Source: Rheinheimera sp. (GTDB taxonomy: Bacteria; Pseudomonadota; Gammaproteobacteria; Enterobacterales; Alteromonadaceae). Taken from it: 64,000 nt of DNA. The stretch spans positions 62,001-126,000 of the forward strand of contig NZ_JAVBXS010000020.1 of NCBI RefSeq assembly GCF_030824435.1, read 5' to 3'. The position numbers were made by a program, and so were the translations under genes. Numbering within the stretch: position 1 is the stretch's first letter; every line of letters begins with the position of its first letter. Of this stretch, positions 31,202-39,989 are shown piece after piece. A model generated the notes under the pieces. It did not search any database. It was not told the DNA's origin and saw nothing but the letters and a program-made list of their open reading frames with translations.

Positions 31202-32035
31202 TCAAAACAACGATGCTAATCTGACTGGTGCTAATGGCAATAACAGTTCACTGACACCAGACAGCCTGGCCATAGCGGCTATCTGCACCAAATCACCGGC
31301 GCTTTGTGGTAATAATTGCACTACAAATTCGCCGCCTGTTGCTGATAGTTGGCAGGCTCTTATGGGCCCATGGCCAAGCCTGCTTGCCCAATAAGGCATC
31401 AGTGAGCAGTGGGCCGAGCCTGTGGCTGGGTCTTCGTTGATGCCAATTTTTGGCGCAAAATACCTGAACACATAATCGCCTTGTGGCGAAGCTGCCGTCA
31501 CAATCACTGCGTGCCATGACAATAAACAGATAACAGCAAAATCCGGCTGATAAGCCGCTACTTCGGCTGAAGTGGCAAACTCCAGAACCAAATCTCTGCT
31601 GCTGGCAGCCCGCATAGCGCCCTGAGTGATGGCAGCAGTTAAAGTGTCCAGAGCTTGGGCTTGCAGGGCAAAAGCGCTGAGCGTCAGGCAAAAATGGTTA
31701 TCTTGTTTTGCCACTCTGATATTGCCAAAAGGGCTATAGAAGGCTAATTCATTGCTCTGGTTGGTGTTGTTCGGTTCGTTAAAAAGCACAGCCGCAGCAG
31801 CAAGCGTGCCGTGGCCACATAAATTGATTTCGGCGCTGCTGCTAAACCAGCGAATGTGATAACCGCTTTGCTGTTGGCATAACATCACAGTGACAGGCTG
31901 CAAAGTGGCAGCTGCCAGTTGTTGTAATAGCTCTGTCGGTGGAAACTCATCAAACACAACCACGGCCGCCGGGTTACCGGCACAAGTTCTACTGCTAAAA
32001 GCGTGCACCAGCTGAACGGCAAACAGCTGCGGCAT
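31202..32035 (-). CDS. PhzF family protein lacking the catalytic Glu
   Basis: 277 residues, two-domain epimerase/isomerase-like fold. Family landmarks are CAGNPAAVVV near 18, NLCGHGTLAAA near 72 and EDPATGSAHCSL near 207. The catalytic Glu, normally in a L-S-E-[TS] block near residue 45, is replaced: the aligned residues read LQPVT, with Pro at the Glu position. Classic PhzF isomerase chemistry is therefore doubtful. The gene follows a VOC gene by two bases and likely shares its operon. Substrate unknown. Confidence 0.85.
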   Translation of the reverse strand: MPQLFAVQLVHAFSSRTCAGNPAAVVVFDEFPPTELLQQLAAATLQPVTVMLCQQQSGYHIRWFSSSAEINLCGHGTLAAAAVLFNEPNNTNQSNELAFYSPFGNIRVAKQDNHFCLTLSAFALQAQALDTLTAAITQGAMRAASSRDLVLEFATSAEVAAYQPDFAVICLLSWHAVIVTAASPQGDYVFRYFAPKIGINEDPATGSAHCSLMPYWASRLGHGPIRACQLSATGGEFVVQLLPQSAGDLVQIAAMARLSGVSELLLPLAPVRLASLF

Positions 32036-32037
32036 TG

Positions 32038-32388
32038 TTATTCAGCCCAAACGGCAAGTTCGTTGCCACCGGGTTCCAGAAACTGAAAACGTCTGCCACC
32101 CGGGAAACTAAAAATAGCTTTAGTAATAGCAGCCCCGGCGGCCTCGACAGCGGCCAGGCTTTGTTCCAGATTGTCGCTTTTCAGCACCACTAAAACCCCA
32201 CCTTGTGCTGTGGTGGCAACCTGAGGGGCACGATAAAAACCACCCTCCAGACCGGCATCAAAAAACGCCAGATAATCAGGGCCATAGTCGACAAAGCTCC
32301 AGCCAAACACAGCACTGAAAAATGCTTTGCTGGCCTGTGGGTTTAAGCTTGGCAGTTCCAGGTAATTAATTTTGTCGGGGCGGGTCAT
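32038..32388 (-). CDS. VOC (glyoxalase-like) family protein
   Basis: 116 residues, one vicinal-oxygen-chelate domain. It shows the N-terminal paired strand and helix (INYLELPSLNPQASKAFFSAVFGWSF) and the C-terminal FLEPGGNELAVW. The family covers metal-dependent dioxygenases, isomerases and binding proteins, so no substrate can be named. Lies two bases upstream of the PhzF-like gene. Confidence 0.85.
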   Translation of the reverse strand: MTRPDKINYLELPSLNPQASKAFFSAVFGWSFVDYGPDYLAFFDAGLEGGFYRAPQVATTAQGGVLVVLKSDNLEQSLAAVEAAGAAITKAIFSFPGGRRFQFLEPGGNELAVWAE

Positions 32389-32520
32389 GGCTTTTCCTTG
32401 TTTGAATCAAACACTTTGGGCAAAAGGAAGTCTGAGGCTAACAAGGGGCACAAATTTAGGCAATCAGGGTAAAGAGGTTATGTGGTAAAAAATGCAGGCG
32501 AACACCAGAAAAACAACAGC

Positions 32521-32727
32521 TTAATGGAGAAATCTCAAAGCCCAAAATGCATCAGGGGCACCCTGTAAGTGCCCCTGACGATTATGTTTACGGCTGTATG
32601 CGCCTTTGCCTTTTTTCGGTTTTTCCACTTTGCAGCGGAATAACGGACTGGTGACTAAAGCCGCTAAAGCATTGTCGTGGATGTTACCACGGCCATGGGC
32701 AACTTTGCCCTTTGCTGTTTTTTTCAT
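32521..32727 (-). CDS. arfA: Alternative ribosome-rescue factor ArfA
   Basis: 68 residues from the ATG at 32727, which follows an AAGGGCAAGG ribosome site; an upstream frame extension has no support. Core ArfA residues are clear: NIHDNALAALVTSPLFR and VEKPKKGKGAYSRK. ArfA recruits RF2 to ribosomes stalled on mRNA without a stop codon. A perfect 10-base hairpin lies inside the last third of the coding region. In E. coli, cleavage or termination at such a hairpin makes a nonstop message, so active ArfA appears only when tmRNA fails. Confidence 0.9.
   Translation of the reverse strand: MKKTAKGKVAHGRGNIHDNALAALVTSPLFRCKVEKPKKGKGAYSRKHNRQGHLQGAPDAFWALRFLH
32552..32578 (-). promoter_or_regulatory. 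Hairpin inside arfA coding sequence
   Basis: Minus strand TCAGGGGCAC and GTGCCCCTGA pair perfectly around a seven-base loop. There is no long T run after it, so an RNase III-type cut is more likely than simple termination. Truncation here would remove about the last 17 residues. Confidence 0.8.
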
Positions 32728-32892
32728 TGCCTTGCCCTTTTTGGTTAAAAAACGCGCACATTGTAACAACAATCACAGCGGCCACAAGCGGTTTTTTTGG
32801 CACACAATTTTGCGGCTCACCATGTCTGGCACCGCAGCTTTCTGGCATAATGCACCGCCTGTTATTTCAGTTCATTTGCCCGCGGAAAAGCC

Positions 32893-33567
32893 ATGTTATA
32901 CCACTGCATTTTATTCGACGCCGACGACACTCTGTTTCATTTTGATGCTTTTGCCGGTTTACAGCAGTTGTTCAGCCGTTATGATTTGGCTTTTGATCAA
33001 ACCGAATTTGGCCGTTACCAACAACTAAATTTGCCTTTGTGGCAACAATATCAGGCCGGCACTATTAACGCCGAACAACTGCAAAACCAACGTTTTATAC
33101 CTTATGCCCAACAGCTTGGCGTAGCAGCAGCCCAACTTAACCATGAGTTTTTGCTGACCATGGCCGACATCTGCACTTTATTGCCAGGCGCCAAAGAGTT
33201 GCTGCAAGCGCTTTGTGGCAAAGCGCAGCTTGGCATAATCACCAATGGTTTTACCCAAATGCAGCAACTGCGGCTGGAACGTTGTGGTGTGGCGCATTTT
33301 TTTGACACCCTGGTAATTTCCGAACAGGTTGGGGTGGCTAAACCCCATCCGGCTATTTTTGATCATGCGCTGGCAAGCCTGGGGCACCCGGCAAAAGCTA
33401 AAACCCTGATGGTGGGTGACAATATAATCGCAGACGTCAAAGGGGCGCAAAACGCCGGTCTTGCGGCTTGTTGGCTCAATCATCAACAAGCAGAGGCGCC
33501 GAATGACATCAAACCTGACTATACAGTGAGCTCTTTGCCCCAGCTGCAACAACTGCTGCTGGCCTGA
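32893..33567 (+). CDS. yjjG: Pyrimidine 5'-nucleotidase YjjG
   Basis: 224 residues, HAD superfamily. Motif I is FDADDTLFHFD, motif II is ITNGF near 117, and the later Lys and Asp motifs are VAKPHPAIF and MVGDNIIADV. It closely matches E. coli YjjG, which removes phosphate from UMP, dUMP, dTMP and non-canonical pyrimidine nucleotides. Monocistronic. Confidence 0.9.
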   Translation: MLYHCILFDADDTLFHFDAFAGLQQLFSRYDLAFDQTEFGRYQQLNLPLWQQYQAGTINAEQLQNQRFIPYAQQLGVAAAQLNHEFLLTMADICTLLPGAKELLQALCGKAQLGIITNGFTQMQQLRLERCGVAHFFDTLVISEQVGVAKPHPAIFDHALASLGHPAKAKTLMVGDNIIADVKGAQNAGLAACWLNHQQAEAPNDIKPDYTVSSLPQLQQLLLA

Positions 33568-33570
33568 TTT

Positions 33571-33882
33571 TTAACGGCGAGCTTCGTTGTTGCCTCGGTC
33601 TGCTGCCGCGGTTTTGGCTTGTTGTTCTGCAGCCGTAGCTTCATTTTCATATTGCATCAGCAATATCGTCAGATAAATTTTGGTCGGCAACGACAAAATC
33701 AACCCAAATGCACAACAAAGCGCCACTATGATAATGCCCGGTACGCCCATGGTTTCCGGCAATTTGGCACCCACCCATAAATAATGGCCAAACAAAATCA
33801 GCGTGATACCGCACCACATCATCAGTTTTAACCAGAACATCAGCCGCGGTTGGGTGGTATCAGACACAAAGTTGCGGCTCAT
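33571..33882 (-). CDS. Small inner-membrane protein of unknown function
   Basis: 103 residues with two membrane helices (about 15-38 and 46-72) and a charged, Ala-rich C-terminal tail. No family recognised. Stops three bases from the yjjG stop (convergent). Confidence 0.65.
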   Translation of the reverse strand: MSRNFVSDTTQPRLMFWLKLMMWCGITLILFGHYLWVGAKLPETMGVPGIIIVALCCAFGLILSLPTKIYLTILLMQYENEATAAEQQAKTAAADRGNNEARR

Positions 33883-33977
33883 TCGCAGATATCCAGCTCA
33901 GTCATCATGTTCTGACTATAGAAGCATGCCAAAACTGTGGCTTGATCCAGCACAACACAACTTGTTTTTAGTGTCTG

Positions 33978-34547
33978 TTATTGGCAGCTACGGATTTTGA
34001 TCCAGTCTTGTGGTTTGATGCCAAGATCAGTTGCCGCCTGGTAAAAGGCAGCACATTGTTTTTCTTCAGGAATTTCACTTCGAGCCAAGAGCCAGGCATA
34101 AGTTAAATCCGGGCCAACCACCAAAGCCATGCTGTAATCCGGTGTCAGTTTGGCAATATTATAAGCACCATAAAAAGGACCAAAAAACGACACCTTTAAC
34201 CGGCCTTGATCTGTTGGCCCGACAAATTTGGCCACCCCTTGTGCGTCTTGCCATTGTTGTGATTTTTCGTCAAAACCACGGTTCAGTACTTTGACCGAGC
34301 CATCAGCATTCAGGCTGTAATGGGCGCTGACCTGAGTTAAACCACGTTCAAAACGGTGATCCAGCCGGGCTATTTCATGCCACTGCCCCAAATATTTGTT
34401 TAATTCAAAAGGCGTGACCACTGTGACATTTTCAGGCACGCCGGTGCAGGCACTCAGCAGCAGGCAAACGCCAAAAGCAAGCAAGACAGCCGGCTTTAAC
34501 CAGAACCTGCGTATTTGTTGTTTTAGATACTGTTGTTTTAACTTCAT
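33978..34547 (-). CDS. blc: Outer-membrane lipocalin (Blc family)
   Basis: 189 residues. Long signal peptide with lipobox LLSAC (Cys near residue 34), then the lipocalin start YLGQWHEIARLDHRFE with the conserved GxW. The later blocks YAWLLARSE and PQDWIKI are typical of bacterial Blc, which binds lysophospholipids at the outer membrane. It lies upstream of and divergent from the ArsR gene. Confidence 0.9.
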   Translation of the reverse strand: MKLKQQYLKQQIRRFWLKPAVLLAFGVCLLLSACTGVPENVTVVTPFELNKYLGQWHEIARLDHRFERGLTQVSAHYSLNADGSVKVLNRGFDEKSQQWQDAQGVAKFVGPTDQGRLKVSFFGPFYGAYNIAKLTPDYSMALVVGPDLTYAWLLARSEIPEEKQCAAFYQAATDLGIKPQDWIKIRSCQ

Positions 34548-34663
34548 ATTTATCTCCCGGATTATTGCCAGAGTTATAGAGCTGTCTACGTAAACACATC
34601 ATTTTGGTATCAGTCTGTCTGCTAAAAGACCTGGCGCAAAAATGACGATTAAAAAAACAACTG

Positions 34664-34692
34664 TTGCATATCGTTAATTATCGATATATATT
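34664..34692 (+). promoter_or_regulatory. Sigma70 promoter of the ArsR-OYE operon
   Basis: TTGCAT, a 17-base spacer, and TATATT. It ends 36 bases before the arsR-type ATG. Two small palindromes overlap the -10 and the expected transcription start. Confidence 0.65.
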
Positions 34693-34708
34693 TCTATTTA
34701 TCGCGATA
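34679..34708. promoter_or_regulatory. Paired palindromes, likely operator of the ArsR regulator
   Basis: TATCGATA (34679-34686) and TATCGCGATA (34699-34708) have centres 21 bases apart, two helical turns. They overlap the promoter -10 and start region, the usual place for an autorepressor. Confidence 0.55.
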
Positions 34709-34728
34709 TAAGGATATTGGGATCCCAA

Positions 34729-35034
34729 ATGAACAACCTTGAACTTGATGAACTGATCAAAGCCCTGTCACACCCGGTCAGACGCGACATATTAAATTGG
34801 CTAAAACAGCCAGAGCTGTATTTTGCCGACCAGGAACACCCGCTGTCTTTTGGGGTTTGTGCCGGAAAAATTGATCAAAAAACCGGGCTGTCACAGTCCA
34901 CAGTGTCAAACCATCTGGCTATTTTGCAAAGAGCTGGTTTTATCAGCAGCAAAAAAGTCGGCCAGTGGAATTTTTTTTCGCGTAATGAAGCTGCTATTCA
35001 GGCGTTTTTACAAGGTCTGCAACAGCAGCTTTAA
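34729..35034 (+). CDS. ArsR-family transcriptional regulator
   Basis: 101 residues from the ATG at 34729 (a TTG four codons upstream is an alternative). Winged helix-turn-helix with LSQSTVSNHLAILQRAGFI as recognition region. One Cys lies in SFGVCAGKI near 45; there is no CxC metal motif of the ArsR/SmtB type. The neighbour is a flavin oxidoreductase, so I infer a sensor of electrophiles or oxidants rather than of arsenic. Confidence 0.85.
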   Translation: MNNLELDELIKALSHPVRRDILNWLKQPELYFADQEHPLSFGVCAGKIDQKTGLSQSTVSNHLAILQRAGFISSKKVGQWNFFSRNEAAIQAFLQGLQQQL

Positions 35035-35053
35035 CCAACAAGGCTGAATTTGA

Positions 35054-36118
35054 ATGAGCACAATAACTTTGTTTGACCCGCTGCAATTGGGCAGCCTGAC
35101 ATTAAAAAACCGTGTGGTAATGGCGCCTTTAACCCGCTGCCGTGCCAGTGAAGGCCGGGTACCTAATGCGCTGATGGCTGATTATTACCGCCAGCGCGCC
35201 AGTGCCGGTTTGATTTTATCTGAAGCCACTTCGGTCACGCCTATGGGTGTGGGTTACCCTGACACGCCTGGCATTTGGTCGGACGAACAGGTGCAAGGCT
35301 GGAAACTGGTGACAGATGCAGTGCACCAACAAGGCGGGCTGATTTTCCTGCAGCTGTGGCACGTAGGCCGGGTATCCGACCCTTATTATTTAAATGGTGA
35401 ATTACCGGTAGCGCCAAGTGCGGTCAAGCCGGCCGGTCATGTCAGTTTATTAAGACCGATGAAAGACTTCGAAACGCCAAGAGCCTTAACACTGGACGAA
35501 ATTAAAGAGGTGATTGCGGCTTACCGTCAGGGCGCTATGAACGCCAAAGCGGCCGGTTTTGATGGTGTGCATGTGCATGGTGCCAATGGTTATCTGCTGG
35601 ATCAGTTCCTGCAAGACAGCACCAATTTGCGTACCGATGCATACGGTGGCTCTTTGCAAAACCGCGCCCGTTTATTGCTGGAAGTGACAGACGCCTGTAT
35701 TGAGGTTTGGGGCAAAGACAGAGTGGCAGTGCATTTAGCACCCAGAATGGACGCCCATGATATGAAAGACAGCCAACCTGCTGATACTTTTGGTTATGTG
35801 GCACGTGAACTGGGTAAACGCCAGATTGCCTTTATTTCTACCCGCGAACATGCCGCCGACAACAGCTTAACGCCGATGCTCAAACAGCAGTTTGGCGGTG
35901 TAGTCATTGCCAACGAAGGCTTTAATAAAGCCCAGGCCAATGCCTGGCTGGCTGAGGGCAAAGCCGACGCTGTGGCTTTTGGTATTCCTTTTATTGCCAA
36001 CCCGGATTTACCGGCACGTTTGCAACAAGACGCAGCACTGAATACCCCACGCAAAGAGCTGTTTTACGCCCAGGGTGCTGAAGGTTATACCGATTATCCG
36101 GTGTTAACACAGGCTTAA
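35054..36118 (+). CDS. Old Yellow Enzyme family NAD(P)H:flavin oxidoreductase (NemA-like)
   Basis: 354 residues, TIM barrel with FMN. OYE blocks in order: LTLKNRVVMAPLTRCRA, LQLWHVGR, GFDGVHVHGANGYLLDQFLQ (His/Asn pair that binds the substrate carbonyl and the proton-donor Tyr), NRARLLLEV. These enzymes reduce activated alkenes, N-ethylmaleimide, nitroesters and similar electrophiles. It follows the ArsR regulator by 19 bases, the common regulator-OYE pair. The domain near VAVHLAPRMDAH differs from the usual VGLRLSP block. Confidence 0.92.
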   Translation: MSTITLFDPLQLGSLTLKNRVVMAPLTRCRASEGRVPNALMADYYRQRASAGLILSEATSVTPMGVGYPDTPGIWSDEQVQGWKLVTDAVHQQGGLIFLQLWHVGRVSDPYYLNGELPVAPSAVKPAGHVSLLRPMKDFETPRALTLDEIKEVIAAYRQGAMNAKAAGFDGVHVHGANGYLLDQFLQDSTNLRTDAYGGSLQNRARLLLEVTDACIEVWGKDRVAVHLAPRMDAHDMKDSQPADTFGYVARELGKRQIAFISTREHAADNSLTPMLKQQFGGVVIANEGFNKAQANAWLAEGKADAVAFGIPFIANPDLPARLQQDAALNTPRKELFYAQGAEGYTDYPVLTQA

Positions 36119-36206
36119 ACTCAGTTGCTGTTAGTGGAGTAATGCCGCTATGACAGCACCAGAGCAACGGCTTTTGCTCTGACAACATACGTTAATTCTG
36201 AATAAT

Positions 36207-36236
36207 AAAAAAACCACCGGCGACGGTGGTTTTTTT
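36207..36236. terminator. Bidirectional terminator between OYE gene and metal cassette
   Basis: AAAAAAACCACCG and CGGTGGTTTTTTT pair perfectly around GCGA. It has T runs in both directions and serves the OYE operon and the opposing efflux operon. Confidence 0.92.
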
Positions 36237-36302
36237 ATTATTAAAGTCTGGCTTATCTTTCAGGCGCAGCATCACACAGATACAACTGGCCCCAGTCCCG
36301 AC

Positions 36303-36839
36303 TTAATGATGATGGCTATGATCTTCAGTTTTTTCGCCATCATGTTTGTGTTCTTCGCCATGATCGTGCTGCTCATTATGGTCATGCTCTTTGGCCGCTG
36401 CTGCCGTTGGTTTTAAGGGTTCAAACTTTGCGGTTTGTGCACTCTGGCCCGGCATAGTGATATTGGCCACTACTTTCATCTCAGGTACTGAAGCGTACAT
36501 AGCTTCACCCACCAGCGCGTTATTGCCTTCTGGTTTTAGTGTTACTTTGGCTTTTTGTTTGCCAGCTACCAGCACTAAAGTGGCAGTGGCGCCTGCTGTT
36601 GCCACTGGCGTGTTGGCGTGATCCATTACAAAAACTTTAATGGCATTGTTTTTGGTGTCTTTGCTGTTTTTCACCACTAACAGCTCAAAATGATAAGCAC
36701 CAGCCATGCGCAGTTGGCCACCATTAGGGCCAACCACAGTGTCCAGATATTCATCGGTATGGGCCTGCACTGCTGTTGTTGCCAGGAAAGCCAGCAGCGC
36801 TGCTGCTTTCATCAGATGTTGTAAACTGGTTTTGAACAT
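36303..36839 (-). CDS. Periplasmic His-rich protein of the metal efflux cassette
   Basis: 178 residues from the ATG at 36839, which has a GGAG ribosome site; the longer in-frame start is unlikely. Signal peptide to about residue 26 (VQAHTDEY). A beta-rich middle resembles small periplasmic domains found beside RND pumps. The C-terminus (about 142-178) is packed with His and Asp/Glu, including a final HSHHH. I infer metal buffering or delivery to the adjacent pump. No family name is certain. Last gene of the operon. Confidence 0.75.
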   Translation of the reverse strand: MFKTSLQHLMKAAALLAFLATTAVQAHTDEYLDTVVGPNGGQLRMAGAYHFELLVVKNSKDTKNNAIKVFVMDHANTPVATAGATATLVLVAGKQKAKVTLKPEGNNALVGEAMYASVPEMKVVANITMPGQSAQTAKFEPLKPTAAAAKEHDHNEQHDHGEEHKHDGEKTEDHSHHH

Positions 36840-36879
36840 AAAATTCTCCAATAATTTCAATAGGTTGTTAAAACTAAAA

Positions 36880-39800
36880 TTAATACAGTTGTTGCTGATT
36901 TTTATCCTGTAACAAACGTTGCAGCGGCGCTTTACCCCAAAGCCAGAACATCAGCGGTGTGAGCACTGTGTCCAGAATGGTGGAGCTGACCAAACCACCA
37001 AAAATCACCACTGCAACAGGGTGCAAAATTTCTTTGCCAGGGGCATCGGCCGAAAATAACAAAGGCAAGAGTGCAAAAGCCGCCACTAAAGCTGTCATCA
37101 GCACAGGCGTTAAACGCTCCAGCGAACCACGGATAATCATTTTTGTGCCAAACACTTCACCTTCAAAACGGCATAAGTTGATGTAATGGCTGATTTTCAA
37201 AATACCGTTACGGGTGGCAATACCGGCCAGGGTGATAAAACCAACCAGCGCTGCCACTGAAAGTGGCTGGTCGGCCCACCAGAGTGCCAGCACAGAGCCA
37301 ATTAATGCCAGCGGAATATTCGCCATAATAATTAAGGTTAACCGCAGCGACTGATACCTGCTGTACAACACCAGCAAAATGGCCAATAAAGAACCCAGCG
37401 CCAATAAAGTAATTAAATCAGCGGCTTCTTCTTGTGCCTGGAACTGGCCTTCCAGCGCAGTGAAATACCCTTCCGGCAACTTGGTTTGTGCCAGCACAGC
37501 ACGGATGTCGGTAATAGCATGGCTTAAGTCCCTGCCCTCGACATTGGCCGATAAAACGATACGGCGACGGCCATTTTCACGGCTGATTTGATTAGGGCCG
37601 TCTGACTCCAGCACCTGCGCCAGCATACTCAGCGGCACTGCGCCTTTGGGTGTTTGGATCAGCAGCTGCGCCAAAGCGGCAGGGTCGCGTGCACTGTCGG
37701 GTAAACGTAACAATAAATCAAAACGCCGTTCGTTACTGACCAGCTGACTGAGTTTTACCCCATCAATCTGCTGTTGCAGACTATGCAGCAGCGCACCTGG
37801 TGCCACACCATAAGCAGCGGCTTTTTGGTAATCCACCTGAATTTTTACCTGCGGGATCAATACCTGTTTTTCCAGGCTGATATCGGTCACCCCTGCTACT
37901 TTGCCAAGCTGTTGTTGCAGGTTATTGCCAAGGGCACGCAAGGTGGCAATATCATCACCAAAAACTTTTATGGCAATTTGCGCCCGCACGCCAGACAACA
38001 AATGGTCGAGGCGGTGCGAAATAGGTTGCCCCACACTGACACTGCCCGGCAACACAGCCAGTGAACGACGGATTTCCGCCAGTACTTCAGCTCTTGGCCT
38101 TTCCAGTACCTGTAAATCAACGTCGATTTCGGTGTAATGCACCCCCTCGGCGTGTTCATCCAGTTCAGCCCGACCGGTACGGCGGCCAACCTGCGTCACT
38201 TCCGGCACCTGCAATAACAACTGCTCGGCCAAAGCCCCTACTTTATTGGATTCACTGAGCGCTGTGCCAGGTTGTAACATCAGGTTGATAGTTAAAGTGC
38301 CTTCGTTAAAAGGCGGCAGGAAACTTTTGGCAAAAAACGGCACTGCAGCTGCCGCCAGCGTGACCGCCACAAGCGCAGCCGCCAATAAACTGCGGGCATG
38401 ACCAAAAGACCAGCGCAGCAGCTGCTCGTCGCGTTTTTTCAAAAAGCGCACCAGCGCGCTGTCACCATGTTGTTGCTGCGCCAGTTTCGGCAGCAGGTAA
38501 TAACACAGCACAGGGGTCACAGTTATAGCCACCAGCATACTGGCCAGAATAGAAGTGATATAAGCCACACCAAGCGGGCTGAATAACCGGCCTTCAATAC
38601 CTGACAAAGCAAAGAGCGGCACAAACACCAGCACCACTATTAAAGTTGCATACACCACCCCACTTCGCACTTCACCTGAAGCGGCAGCTATCACTTCCAG
38701 CACAGGTTTTGGCGTGGCCAGTTGTTGGTTTTCTTTCAGGCGGCGTAATACGTTTTCAACATCAACCACTGCGTCGTCCACCAGCTCACCCAGGGCAATG
38801 GCAAGGCCACCCAAAGTCATAGTGTTGATCGACAAACCAAAATGACGGAATACCAGCACTGCGGCCAATAAACTCAGTGGTATCGCCAGCAAAGAAATAG
38901 CTGTGGTGCGTACATTGAGTAAAAACATAAACAGAATAAGGGTGACCATAATGGCACCATCACGCAAAGCTTCTTCGACGTTATTGATGGAATTTTCAAT
39001 AAAATCAGCCTGTTTAAATAAAAACTGCGGTGGCTGCACCCCGGCAGGCAAACCTTTGCTAAGTTCGGTCACTGCAGCTTCAATCTGCCTGGTTAAAACC
39101 ACACTGTCGCCTGCCGGTTGTTTTTGTACCGACAAAATCACCGCTGCTTTGCCTTTATAACCGGCATCACCCCTTTTAGTGGCGGCCACAATATTTACAT
39201 TGGCCAGTTGATGTAATAACACCGGCTGACCATTTTTAACCGTCACCACCAGCTGCTGTAAATCGTCCAGCGCTGTGGTGCGGCCAATGTTGCGAATTAA
39301 CCACTCGCGCCCCTGCGCTTCCAGAAAACCACCACTGGAATTTGCGCCAAAATCCGTTAAAGCTTGTTCAATCTCATTCAGGCTGACATCCAGCGCCGCC
39401 AGTTGTGAAGCTATAGGTTCGACTCTGTATTGGCGCACTTCACCGCCAATAGGGATCACCTGAGCGACACCAGGAATACTGAGTAACCTGGGCCGCACCA
39501 CCCAGTCGGCAAATTCCCGCACTGCCATAGGGCTGACTTTGGCCGGATCGGCCGGAATGGCCAGCAGCAGAATTTCACCCATAATGGACGACACCGGCCC
39601 CAGCTGTGGCATCACGCCATCCGGCAACTGTTCCTGTGCCAGACTCAGCCGTTCGGCCACCATCTGGCGGTTGCGGTAAATATCTGAGCCCCAGTCAAAT
39701 TCGATATAAAGCACCGACAAACCAACACCGGACACCGAACGCACCCGGCTAACACCAGGTATACCATTCATGCTGGTTTCCAGCGGGAAGCTGACCAGTT

Positions 39801-39987
39801 GTTCCACTTCTTCCGGCGCCATACCGCCGGCTTCAGTCATTAAAGTGACTGTAGGTTTATTTAAGTCAGGAAATACATCCACCGGTAATTGTTGCAGGCT
39901 CATGCTGCCAAACACCAGCAACAACAAAGCACAACCCAATACAAACAGCCGTTGTTTTAAACTAATGCGGATCAGTGCATCAAACAT
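36880..39987 (-). CDS. Heavy-metal efflux RND transporter (CusA/CzcA family)
   Basis: 1035 residues with the RND layout: twelve membrane helices and two large periplasmic loops. It exports metal ions using the proton gradient. The helix 4 motif reads GELVDDAVVDVEN, which differs from textbook CzcA and CusA motifs, so zinc/cobalt versus copper/silver cannot be read from it. The CusR-like boxes of the cassette favour copper or silver. Two bases separate it from the adaptor gene. No TolC-like channel gene is next to it. Confidence 0.92.
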   Translation of the reverse strand: MFDALIRISLKQRLFVLGCALLLLVFGSMSLQQLPVDVFPDLNKPTVTLMTEAGGMAPEEVEQLVSFPLETSMNGIPGVSRVRSVSGVGLSVLYIEFDWGSDIYRNRQMVAERLSLAQEQLPDGVMPQLGPVSSIMGEILLLAIPADPAKVSPMAVREFADWVVRPRLLSIPGVAQVIPIGGEVRQYRVEPIASQLAALDVSLNEIEQALTDFGANSSGGFLEAQGREWLIRNIGRTTALDDLQQLVVTVKNGQPVLLHQLANVNIVAATKRGDAGYKGKAAVILSVQKQPAGDSVVLTRQIEAAVTELSKGLPAGVQPPQFLFKQADFIENSINNVEEALRDGAIMVTLILFMFLLNVRTTAISLLAIPLSLLAAVLVFRHFGLSINTMTLGGLAIALGELVDDAVVDVENVLRRLKENQQLATPKPVLEVIAAASGEVRSGVVYATLIVVLVFVPLFALSGIEGRLFSPLGVAYITSILASMLVAITVTPVLCYYLLPKLAQQQHGDSALVRFLKKRDEQLLRWSFGHARSLLAAALVAVTLAAAAVPFFAKSFLPPFNEGTLTINLMLQPGTALSESNKVGALAEQLLLQVPEVTQVGRRTGRAELDEHAEGVHYTEIDVDLQVLERPRAEVLAEIRRSLAVLPGSVSVGQPISHRLDHLLSGVRAQIAIKVFGDDIATLRALGNNLQQQLGKVAGVTDISLEKQVLIPQVKIQVDYQKAAAYGVAPGALLHSLQQQIDGVKLSQLVSNERRFDLLLRLPDSARDPAALAQLLIQTPKGAVPLSMLAQVLESDGPNQISRENGRRRIVLSANVEGRDLSHAITDIRAVLAQTKLPEGYFTALEGQFQAQEEAADLITLLALGSLLAILLVLYSRYQSLRLTLIIMANIPLALIGSVLALWWADQPLSVAALVGFITLAGIATRNGILKISHYINLCRFEGEVFGTKMIIRGSLERLTPVLMTALVAAFALLPLLFSADAPGKEILHPVAVVIFGGLVSSTILDTVLTPLMFWLWGKAPLQRLLQDKNQQQLY

Positions 39988-39989
39988 GC

